A DNA stretch of 38,791 bases from Nitrospinota bacterium. GTDB taxonomy: Bacteria > Nitrospinota_A > UBA7883 > JACRLM01. Numbering within the stretch: the stretch's first letter is position 1; each line of letters starts with the position of its first letter. Position numbers and translations under genes: made by a program. Under the pieces are notes generated by a model that worked only from the letters and a program-made list of their open reading frames with translations, ran no database searches and was not told where the DNA came from. The stretch spans positions 107,763 through 146,553 of the forward strand of contig JACRLM010000031.1 of the NCBI GenBank assembly GCA_016235255.1, written 5' to 3'. This document shows positions 23,201 to 31,286 of the stretch, in pieces.

Positions 23201-23521
23201 ATGGCGCCGCGTAAAACTGAACTGGACACCGACACCATCCATGAAACTCAAAGCAGGGAGCGTTTCGCACCTATGTATTGGGTGGTCATGCACAACGACC
23301 CTGTCACCACCATGGATTTCGTGGTGGAAATACTTATGAAGGTGTTCAGCTTGAGTTTTCATGTGGCCGAGGACCTGATGTACCGCATCCATTACACCGG
23401 CCTTGCGCGCATAGGGCTTATGCCGCTTGAAAGGGCCGAGTTCAAGGTGGAAACAGTGCATCGAGCCGCCAGGGCCAGCGGTTATCCCCTCACCTGCACC
23501 ATCGAACCGGAAGACGTTTAA
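23201..23521 (+). CDS. clpS: ClpS adaptor protein
   Basis: 106 residues. The conserved ClpS core is clear: VVMHNDPVTTMDFVVEILMKVF, AEDLMYRIHYTGLARIGL and a C-terminal stretch VHRAARASGYPLTCTIEP. ClpS brings N-degron substrates (Leu, Phe, Tyr, Trp start) to the ClpAP protease in the cytoplasm. ClpA, its usual neighbour, is absent from the window, so the adaptor is separate from its partner gene here. The start has no clear ribosome binding site. It diverges from the histidine kinase. Confidence 0.95.
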   Translation: MAPRKTELDTDTIHETQSRERFAPMYWVVMHNDPVTTMDFVVEILMKVFSLSFHVAEDLMYRIHYTGLARIGLMPLERAEFKVETVHRAARASGYPLTCTIEPEDV

Positions 23522-23524
23522 AAG

Positions 23525-23896
23525 TCACTCTTCCTCGTCATCAGAGCCGATCGGAAGGTCTTCATCGTTTGGCTGTGGCGGAACTTTGACAAGTTTCTCC
23601 CGGACTTTCAAAAACTCGGCCAGATGTTCCGGGTCGGTGGAAAAAGCGGGGGTGACGGAATGACGTCCCGTGTCCGGTTCCACAATGGCCCGCAGGCTTG
23701 AGGCCTGTCCGTAATTCTGCATCACGGCGCCAAATCCCTGTTTGAACACCGGGCATTCGTCGTTCGCGCAAATCCAGAGGAACGGCGCTCCCCATCCAAG
23801 CCCGTCGCCGAAACTCACCGGCGGGGTGGCGTGCTTTGTCATCAACTCGCCGCAATGCGGGCAAAAAGGGGGCTCTACTACCTTTATTCCATCCAT
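23525..23896 (-). CDS. Zinc-ribbon protein of unknown function
   Basis: About 123 residues from the ATG at 23896. A CPHCGELM pair near residue 12 and ICANDECPVF near residue 44 form a two-pair zinc ribbon, and the C-terminus is very acidic (DEDLPIGSDDEEE). I do not know the family. The upstream TATACT lies six bases before the ATG with an extended TG, indicating leaderless transcription. It ends 4 bases after the convergent clpS gene and starts just across from the pseudouridine synthase gene. Confidence 0.75.
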   Translation of the reverse strand: MDGIKVVEPPFCPHCGELMTKHATPPVSFGDGLGWGAPFLWICANDECPVFKQGFGAVMQNYGQASSLRAIVEPDTGRHSVTPAFSTDPEHLAEFLKVREKLVKVPPQPNDEDLPIGSDDEEE

Positions 23897-23902
23897 CAAA
23901 TC

Positions 23903-23911
23903 AGTATATCA
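23903..23911 (-). promoter_or_regulatory. Extended -10 element of the zinc-ribbon gene
   Basis: TG-A-TATACT read on the minus strand (TATACT at 23908-23903), six bases upstream of the ATG at 23896. No Shine-Dalgarno sequence lies between, so the transcript probably begins at or next to the start codon. Confidence 0.45.
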
Positions 23912-23929
23912 TCAGGCGAGCGGACTTCC

Positions 23930-24631
23930 ATGCGGCACGCTGAAAGGAAACAGGTGAAAAATACGTCATCGGCCGGTTTTGAAGTGGTATATGAGGACAA
24001 CCACTTGATCCTTGTCATAAAACCGTTCAACATCCCCACCCAGTCGGACAAAAGCGGCGACCCGGACCTTTTGACTATGGTAAAAAAGCGCCTGAAGGAA
24101 AAATACTCGAAACCGGGCGAGGTATTCCTTGGCATGGTCCACAGGCTCGACAGGCCCGTGGGGGGGCTTTGCCTTTTCGCAAAGACCTCGAAGGCCGCCT
24201 CGCGCCTTTCCGAGCAACTGCGCGAGCGCAAAATCCGCAAGGAATACGTTGCGGTGGTGATCGGGACGCCGAGGGAGAAAAGGGGATCGTTGACGCATTA
24301 CCTTGCCAAGGACCGGGAGAAGAACCGGGTGAGCGCCTACAAAAATCCCAAGCCTGACGCGAAAAAAGCGGAGCTGGAATACGAGGTGACAAAATCGCAA
24401 GGAGGCCTGTGCCAGCTTCTGGTGAAACCGCGCACCGGACGGTCGCACCAGATCCGGGCCCAGCTTGCGGCGATAGGGCATCCGATAGTTGGCGACCTGA
24501 AATATGGCGCGAAAGAGCCGACGCAGGGGAAGAACATCCTGCTGTACGCCACCCGGCTGGAATTCATCCACCCCGTGACCAAAGAGGAAATGGAATTTGA
24601 GATAGAACCGCCAAAAGGATGGGGCGCATGA
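23930..24631 (+). CDS. RluA-family pseudouridine synthase
   Basis: About 233 residues from the ATG at 23930; a GTG at 23954 is an alternative. The catalytic motif HRLDRPVGGL (Asp74) is present, as are the RluA-type KPFNIPTQS region and GRSHQIRAQLAAIGHPIVGD. The enzyme isomerises uridine to pseudouridine in rRNA or tRNA. There is no S4 domain, so it is the short, RluA/C-like class; which RNA is the target cannot be told. The stop at 24631 is followed by a further open stretch in the same frame. Confidence 0.9.
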   Translation: MRHAERKQVKNTSSAGFEVVYEDNHLILVIKPFNIPTQSDKSGDPDLLTMVKKRLKEKYSKPGEVFLGMVHRLDRPVGGLCLFAKTSKAASRLSEQLRERKIRKEYVAVVIGTPREKRGSLTHYLAKDREKNRVSAYKNPKPDAKKAELEYEVTKSQGGLCQLLVKPRTGRSHQIRAQLAAIGHPIVGDLKYGAKEPTQGKNILLYATRLEFIHPVTKEEMEFEIEPPKGWGA

Positions 24632-24679
24632 GCCTATAAAATAAACGAAGGTAAATTCAGTATCTTTTTCTCGGCGAAC

Positions 24680-24796
24680 GTGACCAGCACATTGTACAAA
24701 TACCTTGGTTTTATTGGTGCGTTCGGTGTGGCCATTAATATTTTAGTCAAACTTATTGAATGGTATGGGGGCTGTGGAATAGCTCAGTGTTTTTAA
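24680..24796 (+). CDS. Possible small hydrophobic peptide
   Basis: A 38-residue reading frame from a GTG (24680), in the same frame as the preceding RluA gene past its stop. It has one membrane-like stretch, KYLGFIGAFGVAINILVKLI, and ends in a Cys-containing tail. There is only a weak upstream GGCGAA. The 168 bases here are more AT-rich than the rest. It might be a real small membrane peptide or chance; low confidence. Confidence 0.2.
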   Translation: MTSTLYKYLGFIGAFGVAINILVKLIEWYGGCGIAQCF

Positions 24797-24799
24797 GAC

Positions 24800-25312
24800 C
24801 TACATCTTGTCTCTCTCCAGCCATGCTTCTATGGCTTGGGCTCTTTCTTTTTTCGCTTGGATCTGCGGATCCCATTCCTTGACCTTGGCGATGTCGGATT
24901 TCTTTTTATTCTTTAAACTTACGATAACGCTTCGCTGGGCCAGTTCCCGCTCTTTTGGATCGTCGAATTTTACTTTGTCCAGCGGCTTGTCCAGTTTCCA
25001 GTCGTCGTCGCTCCCTCTTTTGGCCCCGGCGGAGGTCTGAATGGATTTCTTGGCGGTGATATTCGCCTTTTCCTTTTCTTTCTCGGCCTGTTTTTCGTGG
25101 TCATTCACATCGGTCTCCCCCACACCTCCCGCTTTTTCCTCCTCTTTCGCCTGTTTTTCAGGCTCCTTGGCGGCGCTTTCCATGGCCACCTGATCACCGG
25201 CGGGGGCGTTGTGTGAAAAAGCAAAGTATGCAACGCCGCCCACCATAAACATGGCGAACACCGGCGCCGCGATAAAAAGATATTTCCTGTACTTTAAAAT
25301 CAAATCCTTCAT
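24800..25312 (-). CDS. Membrane-anchored, highly charged helical protein
   Basis: 170 residues. An N-terminal anchor (KYLFIAAPVFAMFMVGGVAYFAF) is followed by a long Lys/Glu-rich region (about 45-170) predicted to be coiled coil or disordered. I do not know the family. It would sit in the periplasm, or in the cytoplasm with a type II anchor, as a linker or scaffold. A TATAAT (minus strand) lies about 25 bases upstream of the ATG. No functional neighbour is apparent. Confidence 0.65.
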   Translation of the reverse strand: MKDLILKYRKYLFIAAPVFAMFMVGGVAYFAFSHNAPAGDQVAMESAAKEPEKQAKEEEKAGGVGETDVNDHEKQAEKEKEKANITAKKSIQTSAGAKRGSDDDWKLDKPLDKVKFDDPKERELAQRSVIVSLKNKKKSDIAKVKEWDPQIQAKKERAQAIEAWLERDKM

Positions 25313-25426
25313 GGCAAGACCGTCATATCATGTATGTATTATATCGGTGATTTGGACGCAAAACTGTCCCTGTGAATGACGTTTTTTAGGATTCATCGCG
25401 CAAAATCGTCTTTAAAGGAGGCAATA

Positions 25427-25561
25427 ATGTCGCATCCGCAAACAAAGCCGTTTGCGGCCTTATTGAGCAATGGGCGCATAATCAACATGTTAGCTTGCGA
25501 GCGATATTTTTGTCTCATTGGTATCCGGCTTGCAATAAAAAATAGCAGGTTTGCTGATTAA
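25427..25561 (+). CDS. Small 44-residue protein with strong ribosome binding site
   Basis: 44 residues from the ATG at 25427, which has AAAGGAGG six bases upstream, a very strong Shine-Dalgarno. It has two Cys and a short basic/hydrophobic C-terminal half (CERYFCLIGIRLAIKNSRF). It resembles no family. The region is AT-rich for this window and the coding composition is unlike its neighbours, so it could be recently acquired or not a gene. The next gene starts 62 bases after its stop with a similar GGAGG site. Confidence 0.4.
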   Translation: MSHPQTKPFAALLSNGRIINMLACERYFCLIGIRLAIKNSRFAD

Positions 25562-25623
25562 ATAACTTTACCGACTATTCCGATAAAGTAATCAAGAGCG
25601 AAACCACACAAGGAGGCGTGGCC

Positions 25624-26013
25624 ATGGAAGACAAGAAGAATGAGAAGGAGCTTAAGGCGTTGACCAGGGCGATCATGGAAGTTTTGACTCACAATGAAGA
25701 AATCATGACGCTATTGCTGGACTTGAAGACCCGCAAGGTGATCGACTCCTCCACGCTGCTAGGTCTCGCTCTTAAAGTCAGCGATCTTGTGGAAGTTTCC
25801 GGCACGGCTTTTTCGCAGGAAGAGCTTGGCGTGCGCAAGGCGGGGCCAGACCCCCGCGCGGCCGAAGCGAAAAGCGACCAGCTTTTGGCTGTAAAGGAAA
25901 AAGCGGTGATAGACGGCCGTGAGCTTAGCACCAGGGAGACTGCGTTCCAGGAATGGACATCCGAGCAGTTCGATGAAAAGGCGTGGCTCAAGAAATCCGG
26001 CCTGATCTTTTAA
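25624..26013 (+). CDS. Soluble helical protein of unknown function
   Basis: 129 residues from the ATG at 25624, with GGAGG seven bases upstream (a GTG at 25618 is too close). It is helical and charged, without Cys, membrane or signal sequence: KELKALTRAIMEVLTHNEEI is an amphipathic helix, and the middle segment LKTRKVIDSSTLLGLALKVSDL may be another. No family is recognised. Its stop is followed by a structured region. Confidence 0.55.
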   Translation: MEDKKNEKELKALTRAIMEVLTHNEEIMTLLLDLKTRKVIDSSTLLGLALKVSDLVEVSGTAFSQEELGVRKAGPDPRAAEAKSDQLLAVKEKAVIDGRELSTRETAFQEWTSEQFDEKAWLKKSGLIF

Positions 26014-26023
26014 ACTAAAAGCT

Positions 26024-26055
26024 CCCGCTGGAAACAGCGGGGTCAAGCGTTGACC
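26024..26055 (+). other. Tandem hairpins following the 129-residue gene
   Basis: CCCGCTG-GAAA-CAGCGGG (26024-26041) is a perfect seven-base-pair stem with a GNRA-type GAAA tetraloop. A second inverted repeat, GGTCAA-GCG-TTGACC (26041-26055), follows immediately. Neither has a T tract, so they are not terminators by themselves. Confidence 0.55.
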
Positions 26056-26057
26056 AC

Positions 26058-26133
26058 GGCTTGTCCCTTGCGTAAAAGGATCCACCCCACCCCCCCAATA
26101 AAGGGTCTTTCGCGCAAGGGATGAGCCTTTTTT
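26058..26133 (+). terminator. Long-loop hairpin with T6 tail, terminator or end of a structured RNA
   Basis: GGCT-TG-TCCCTTGCG (26058-26072) pairs with CGCAAGGGA-TG-AGCC (26113-26127): nine plus four base pairs around a symmetric 2x2 internal loop, a 40-base loop containing a C-rich stretch, and TTTTTT (26128-26133). The structure lies in the 278-base gap between the 129-residue gene and the AsmA-like gene; no ORF is convincing there. Confidence 0.55.
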
Positions 26134-26278
26134 GACCCGATTCGCCCCCGGCTTTCACGCTCCCCTATTAATGAAGGCGACTTAAGAGTAAAATATGCCA
26201 ACGATGCGCAAGGTTTTGGATTTTATCGTAAACCACTTTCTTCCCGTGCAGGCTTTAGCGGCATGGGAAGCATGGCCA

Positions 26279-26284
26279 TATATA
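26279..26284 (+). promoter_or_regulatory. -10 element directly upstream of the AsmA-like gene
   Basis: TATATA seven bases before the GTG start at 26292. There is no ribosome binding site and no clear -35, so a leaderless transcript is possible. Confidence 0.35.
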
Positions 26285-26291
26285 CACGAAA

Positions 26292-29200
26292 GTGACTGAC
26301 AATATAGCTCCAGTGTCCCGCTTCCCCCTGTCAAAGGTGGCCAAATGGCTTATCAGGGGGATCGCCGCGCTTTCGGTCCTGCTATTCCTGGCATTGGCGG
26401 CGGGCGCGGTCTATTTGAACCACTGGTTCAAATCGGGCGATGTACGAGGCGCGGTGGTCTATCTGCTGGGGGTGGTCACGGGGGGCGAAGTTGAAGTGGG
26501 CTCCATATCCGTCAACGAAAAAGGGAAAATAAGCGTCCACAAGCTTTCGGTCAAAAAACCCGGGGGCGGATTTCAGTTCACCGCCGACACGATAGAAGCC
26601 ATGGTGGACCTGGATTCGCTATGGATGTGGAAGATAAACCTGCCGTCAGTCAATATCGAGCGCCCTCGCCTCGCCCTGCTTCCCGCTCCGGAGCCTGCCA
26701 AAGGGGCCACGCCCCCTCCGGCGGAACCTGTTGCGAGGGGTGGAGTGAATATTCCGAAGGTCAAGTCGCCGATATTCATAACGGTGAATGCGCTGGCGTT
26801 AAACGACCTGGCCATGGAGCGGGTGGACAAATCCGGATCGGTGTCCGTTTCAGGCGTCAATTTTTCAGGAAAAGGATCCATAGGCCCGGACGGAGGCGAA
26901 GGCTCTTTTTCCATCGTCAGCGCGGAAGACGCGCTGATAGTGAACAGGCGGTGGGGTTCGGAAGCGCGGATAATTCCGCAGATAGTGGCCGCCGCGTCGC
27001 TTGCCAAGTCCGGGGACATAGCCATCCGGGGGGATGTGGAATTCATTTCCGAGGGACGGCGCAAGAACGTCTCCATATCATCTCCCGTGCGCCTTAAGGC
27101 GTCCATGAAGGCTGAAGGAGAGATAAACGGCGTCCCCACGGGCCATGCGACGGCGTTCTTGAGCCTGGACAAGGAACAGCTTATGGACATTTCCGCCAGC
27201 GCCGAGGATGATGGCGGTAATTTTAAATATGAAATCAAGTCCAGGAAGATGAAGATCAACCTGGACAGCCTGTCCAAATTCGCCGCTCCTCCCGGAATAT
27301 GGGCCAACGGCGTGATGGACGTCACCGAGTTTGACGCAAAAGGGACGGCGCCGGGAGACGGCAAGACACCCCCCGAGACGGTGATATCCGGCAAGACCCA
27401 CGCCAGGCTCTATTTCGCTTCCATAAACGGCGTCACCATGCCGGAAGGTGGAAGCATGGATTTGACCCTGGATGAATTCAAGATATCCGGCAAAGGATAC
27501 GCCGGCAAGGTGACGGGGGGGCTGTCCGTGCAGAAACTGGAATTCGAGGATACGGATTTAAAGGGAATCTTCGGAAAACTGGAGGCGGACATGTCCGGGA
27601 CGACCCAGACGGCGTCGTCCGGGGTCGCCGCGGCCTCCTTGTTCATAGCGGACTCGGCTCATAAAGAGACGAAGTTCGCGGGGATGAACTTTACGCTTAA
27701 GGCGAAAGGCGACTTCCTTAATGGCGACATAGGCGACATCACGGCCACGGTGGCGTCGCAGGACGGGGTGTTTGGAAAGCTTTCCGGGGCTATCGGTAAT
27801 TACGGGCTGGAATCGCTGGCGTCCAAGGTTTATTTCAGGGCTCCGATGGAACGGTTGAACGGATTATTGCCGTCTGGCGGCGAAAGCTATTATTTCACCA
27901 GCGGACAAATGGACGCTTCCGCCGAAATAGGCGGGAAGGCGGGCATGGATTTCAAGGAGCCCAGGATCACTTTCACCGGCGTCGTGAACCTTGGCGGCGT
28001 GGAGGGTGAGTTCGCCGGCCAGTCAGCGCATATGAGGCCTTCGTCTGGATATATAAATTTTAAAGGAAGGCTCAATCCCTTGCTGGCGGTCACCGACCTT
28101 GAGACCAACGCCAATATCAAATCGGCCGGAGTGGAGGCGGAAGACTCCTTCACGGCCACTCCGGTCAATTTCACCATGGCCCTGCGTTCGCCGGATCCGG
28201 TGAATGACAAGGTCTGGGTGAAATTCCTTTTAAACTCCGACAGGTTCTCCACAGGTAAAAGGGGCAAGGAGTTTCCCGCTTACACCCAGGTGGAAGCCAT
28301 ATCCGACCCCGTGCTCAATAAATATGTCATAAAGAGCGCCTTGGCGCGGATTGGCTCCTCTTCGATGAGGGCGCAGGGATGGCTCGACAGCAAAGGGATG
28401 AATTTCAAGGGGGACTTGGGCGCGGAGGACATTGATCTTAAAACGGTGTTCCGCCTGATTCCCGCGGCGTCCAGAAAAGACCTCGGCCTGCAACAGATGG
28501 AGGGGCAGCTTAAGTTCGCGGCTCTATGGGAAGGCAAGCTTCCTGGCTCCATGGAGGACTTTAAATGGCCGCCCCCCTTCGATTTCAGCGGTGACATAAA
28601 GCTGACCGATGGCGCGATCAACTTAAAGCCGATGGGAATCATCGCCGAAGGGGCGTCCGCCACCCTGGCCGCCGGGGCTGGGCGCAACGGGGCGAAACTG
28701 GCCGGGACCATCCGCGCAAAGAAGTTTGTGGACAAGGCAATTTTCGGCGGCAAGGCGGCCGATCCTTCCGCCGAAGTGGACTTGCGCTATCTGGACAACG
28801 ACAGGCTGGAGGTGGACAAGTTCATAATCAGCGCTCCTGCAATAGGGCTTTCCGAATCGTTCAAGGGGACCATCGGGGGGCTTAGCTCCAAGGCATGGGG
28901 TGATCTGGCGAAAAAGCCCGGCAAAGTGGTCCCAAACCTTGCGATGAATTTTGAAAATCACTTCACCCTGGCGGCGTCCAAGGGCGTATCTATCTTCAAA
29001 ACGGACCTGGAAGGTGGAGCTAACATGGACCTGACGGTAAAATCCATCGCCGGTGAAAGCCTTTCTATCACTGGGAAAGCCGCTTTTTCGGACTTTTCCA
29101 TATGGTCAAAAGGCAAAAAAGTTGTCGAAAAACTCAATGGCCGCCTGCCATTCTCGAAAAAGTTGACGTTTCTGAGCGAAAAGGACGGCGGCGTTTCCTT

Positions 29201-29984
29201 TATCGCCCATGCGGATTTCGCTGACAAGGCCAAAACCGTCCGCGACGACGCGTTCTTTGAATCGTTGCGCGGCTGGAACCCCGGGAAGGACAGCTTGAAG
29301 GTGGAATATATAAATATGGACCCGGTTCTCATGCGCGGGACGGCCTTTGACCTGAAACTGGGAGAAAACTCGCTCGGCGTTGATTTCCTGAGGACCGCTG
29401 TCCTTGGAGGTTCGCTGACGGGCGCGTACCAGATGAAGGGAGAGGGGGGCGGTCCCATACTGAGGGGCGCCCAGTTTTTCAGCGAAATAAACCTTGAGCG
29501 CGTCCTCCATAAAGATTTTGGACTTTCTGAAAAAGAAGCCGGAATAGACGGCTCCATGGAGGTGGCCATCGCCGCCGGTGATGAAGATGACGGGCTGGAC
29601 ATATCCAAGGCCGACGCCGCGGTTTACATCACCCGCATAAGCCCGGAGGCGCTCGACAAACTGCTTCTTTTCATGGACCCGAAAGAGAGCGTCCCGTCGA
29701 TAATGAGCGTGCGCGCGCTTTTGAAACGGGCAAATCCCGGGAAAGTGGAGTTTTCCGCAAAGCACGGGGCCTTTTCGATGACCGTTGGCCTGAAATACGG
29801 CTCATCCGCCAGCGGGCAGGCGGTCTCTATCCAGGTAATGAAAGACGCTCCGATCAGCGCCATCGCCAATCTGGCCCCCCTTGAGGAAGCCATGCGGGGG
29901 ATGACCGCGCTCAACCTGATTATCCGGACGGTTTGTTCGGAAGCGCTGGTCGCAAACGCGGACGGCCACCTGGCTTTTAGATGA
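26292..29984 (+). CDS. Giant AsmA-like inner-membrane-anchored protein
   Basis: 1230 residues from a GTG. A single N-terminal membrane helix (about 20-43, IAALSVLLFLALAAGAVYL) precedes a very long periplasmic part of beta-strand repeats. Early motifs such as VEVGSISVNEKGKISVHKLS and PSVNIERPRLALL, and the later repeats GAINLKPMGIIAEGASATLA and ISGKGYAG, are typical of AsmA/DUF748/TamB-like proteins. Members of this superfamily form bridges for phospholipid movement between the inner and outer membranes. The next gene overlaps as ATGA. Family membership is from overall pattern; exact subfamily (AsmA, YhdP, TamB) is not assigned. Confidence 0.75.
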   Translation: MTDNIAPVSRFPLSKVAKWLIRGIAALSVLLFLALAAGAVYLNHWFKSGDVRGAVVYLLGVVTGGEVEVGSISVNEKGKISVHKLSVKKPGGGFQFTADTIEAMVDLDSLWMWKINLPSVNIERPRLALLPAPEPAKGATPPPAEPVARGGVNIPKVKSPIFITVNALALNDLAMERVDKSGSVSVSGVNFSGKGSIGPDGGEGSFSIVSAEDALIVNRRWGSEARIIPQIVAAASLAKSGDIAIRGDVEFISEGRRKNVSISSPVRLKASMKAEGEINGVPTGHATAFLSLDKEQLMDISASAEDDGGNFKYEIKSRKMKINLDSLSKFAAPPGIWANGVMDVTEFDAKGTAPGDGKTPPETVISGKTHARLYFASINGVTMPEGGSMDLTLDEFKISGKGYAGKVTGGLSVQKLEFEDTDLKGIFGKLEADMSGTTQTASSGVAAASLFIADSAHKETKFAGMNFTLKAKGDFLNGDIGDITATVASQDGVFGKLSGAIGNYGLESLASKVYFRAPMERLNGLLPSGGESYYFTSGQMDASAEIGGKAGMDFKEPRITFTGVVNLGGVEGEFAGQSAHMRPSSGYINFKGRLNPLLAVTDLETNANIKSAGVEAEDSFTATPVNFTMALRSPDPVNDKVWVKFLLNSDRFSTGKRGKEFPAYTQVEAISDPVLNKYVIKSALARIGSSSMRAQGWLDSKGMNFKGDLGAEDIDLKTVFRLIPAASRKDLGLQQMEGQLKFAALWEGKLPGSMEDFKWPPPFDFSGDIKLTDGAINLKPMGIIAEGASATLAAGAGRNGAKLAGTIRAKKFVDKAIFGGKAADPSAEVDLRYLDNDRLEVDKFIISAPAIGLSESFKGTIGGLSSKAWGDLAKKPGKVVPNLAMNFENHFTLAASKGVSIFKTDLEGGANMDLTVKSIAGESLSITGKAAFSDFSIWSKGKKVVEKLNGRLPFSKKLTFLSEKDGGVSFIAHADFADKAKTVRDDAFFESLRGWNPGKDSLKVEYINMDPVLMRGTAFDLKLGENSLGVDFLRTAVLGGSLTGAYQMKGEGGGPILRGAQFFSEINLERVLHKDFGLSEKEAGIDGSMEVAIAAGDEDDGLDISKADAAVYITRISPEALDKLLLFMDPKESVPSIMSVRALLKRANPGKVEFSAKHGAFSMTVGLKYGSSASGQAVSIQVMKDAPISAIANLAPLEEAMRGMTALNLIIRTVCSEALVANADGHLAFR

Positions 29985-30463
29985 CCGATTCCGGCCTGTA
30001 CGCCATCGTATTGAATTTTGAGCGCCCGGTGGTGGTGGAAATCGGAAAGCTTGGCAAAGTCCGGTTCCCCGCGGGAAGTTACGTTTATGTGGGGAGCGCA
30101 AAACGCGGACTTTCCAAGCGGATCGCCCGCCATTCAAGAAAGACCAAGCCATTAAGGTGGCATATAGACTATCTTCGCGCCCGGGCCGGTTTCCATGGTT
30201 CGTCTCCTTTTCCCGGCGCGCTAGGGGAGTGCCGGTTGGCCGTGGCAGTGCGGGAGATTCTGGAAGGCCGCGTTTTCCCCGCCGGATTCGGCTCATCGGA
30301 CTGCCGGTGCGGGGGGCATCTGATACATACAGGCAAACCGGCGGACAAAACTCTTGAACTTGTCTGCGCCCTGGGCAAAATACCCGCGGGTTCGCCTGCA
30401 TTTAATAACGATGAGCGCCCCTTTGCGCCAAAACGTTTGGCTTTGCCAAACCAGTTGAATTAG
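29981..30463 (+). CDS. DUF123 GIY-YIG-type nuclease-like protein
   Basis: 160 residues. The GIY-YIG-like start is GLYAIVL (5-11) and PAGSYVYVGSAKRGLSKRIARH (25-46). WHIDYLRA, and FGSSDCRCGGHLIH near the middle, match the DUF123 (Uri superfamily endonuclease) signature with a putative zinc-binding Cys/His set. The family is widespread, mostly of unknown substrate, and possibly a nuclease. It overlaps the AsmA-like gene by ATGA, so the two are co-translated although no known function links them. Confidence 0.85.
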   Translation: MTDSGLYAIVLNFERPVVVEIGKLGKVRFPAGSYVYVGSAKRGLSKRIARHSRKTKPLRWHIDYLRARAGFHGSSPFPGALGECRLAVAVREILEGRVFPAGFGSSDCRCGGHLIHTGKPADKTLELVCALGKIPAGSPAFNNDERPFAPKRLALPNQLN

Positions 30464-30510
30464 AATGAAAGTTTGCTATATGGACAAAAAGGTTTGCCGG
30501 AGAGTTGGCG

Positions 30511-31188
30511 ATGAATAAGACGGTGATAAGGTTCACCCCGTCGGAGCGGTGGTTCCACAATATTGTCATGTTCACCTTTATTTTTCTTCTGATTACCGGC
30601 CTTTCGATGATCGTCCACAACCTTTTGGGAAAGCATAACGAATCCCGTCACTTCCTTTCCGTGGCCCACAAGGTCATGAGCGTGCTGTTTATGGCAGGCC
30701 CGCCGCTTGCCTTTCTTTTGGGAAATAAAAAAGTTTGGCGGGAAAACTTGAGCATAATCACATCCTTCACCCGTCGCGACGCCGAATGGCTTTTAAAAAA
30801 ACCGTTCAAGACAATACGCAAGGGGATAGACCTGCCCGCGGAGGACAAGTTCAACCCGGGCCAGAAAGTCTGGGCCATTATCGCCATTTCCGGCTCTGTC
30901 ACTCTCGTTCTCAGCGGCGTGGTCATATGGATGTTCGAATCGGCGATACTTGGCCTTTTCATCCATACGTCCCTAACCGTGGTGATGGCGATCACCCTGT
31001 CCGGCCACGTTTTCATGGCGCTCATCAACCGGGACACACGGCCCGGGATAGGGTCGATAATAGACGGCGAGGTGGACGCGGAATGGGCGATGCATCATCA
31101 TCCGCTATGGATGGAGCGGATGGCAAAGGAAAGGGTGATGGGGAAACTTGGGGACAATCAGCCGCCCGGGCCTTCCGGCAAGGCTTGA
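30511..31188 (+). CDS. Cytochrome b (formate dehydrogenase gamma-like)
   Basis: 225 residues from the ATG at 30511 (GGAGAG seven bases upstream). It shows RFTPSERWFHN and later VAHKVMSVLFMAGPPLAF, IHTSLTVVMAITLSGHVFMAL, the b-haem-ligand helices of FdnI/FdoI and related Ni-hydrogenase cytochromes. Four membrane helices are expected, giving two haem b sites. Such a subunit passes electrons between a periplasmic dehydrogenase and the quinone pool. No formate dehydrogenase or hydrogenase catalytic gene is nearby, so the partner is missing from the window. Confidence 0.85.
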   Translation: MNKTVIRFTPSERWFHNIVMFTFIFLLITGLSMIVHNLLGKHNESRHFLSVAHKVMSVLFMAGPPLAFLLGNKKVWRENLSIITSFTRRDAEWLLKKPFKTIRKGIDLPAEDKFNPGQKVWAIIAISGSVTLVLSGVVIWMFESAILGLFIHTSLTVVMAITLSGHVFMALINRDTRPGIGSIIDGEVDAEWAMHHHPLWMERMAKERVMGKLGDNQPPGPSGKA

Positions 31189-31218
31189 GAATATCCTGCG
31201 CCTGCCGCAGCGTCCGTC

Positions 31219-31247
31219 TTGACACCCGGCGCATGCTTTTTTATATA
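31219..31247 (+). promoter_or_regulatory. Promoter upstream of hrcA-grpE
   Basis: TTGACA (31219-31224), a 17-base spacer and TATATA (31242-31247); a TATAAT lies 4 bases further downstream. No CIRCE inverted repeat (TTAGCACTC-N9-GAGTGCTAA) is visible around it. Confidence 0.7.
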
Positions 31248-31286
31248 TAATCAGGGATTCAGATAAATTTCGTAACGGTGGAATCA

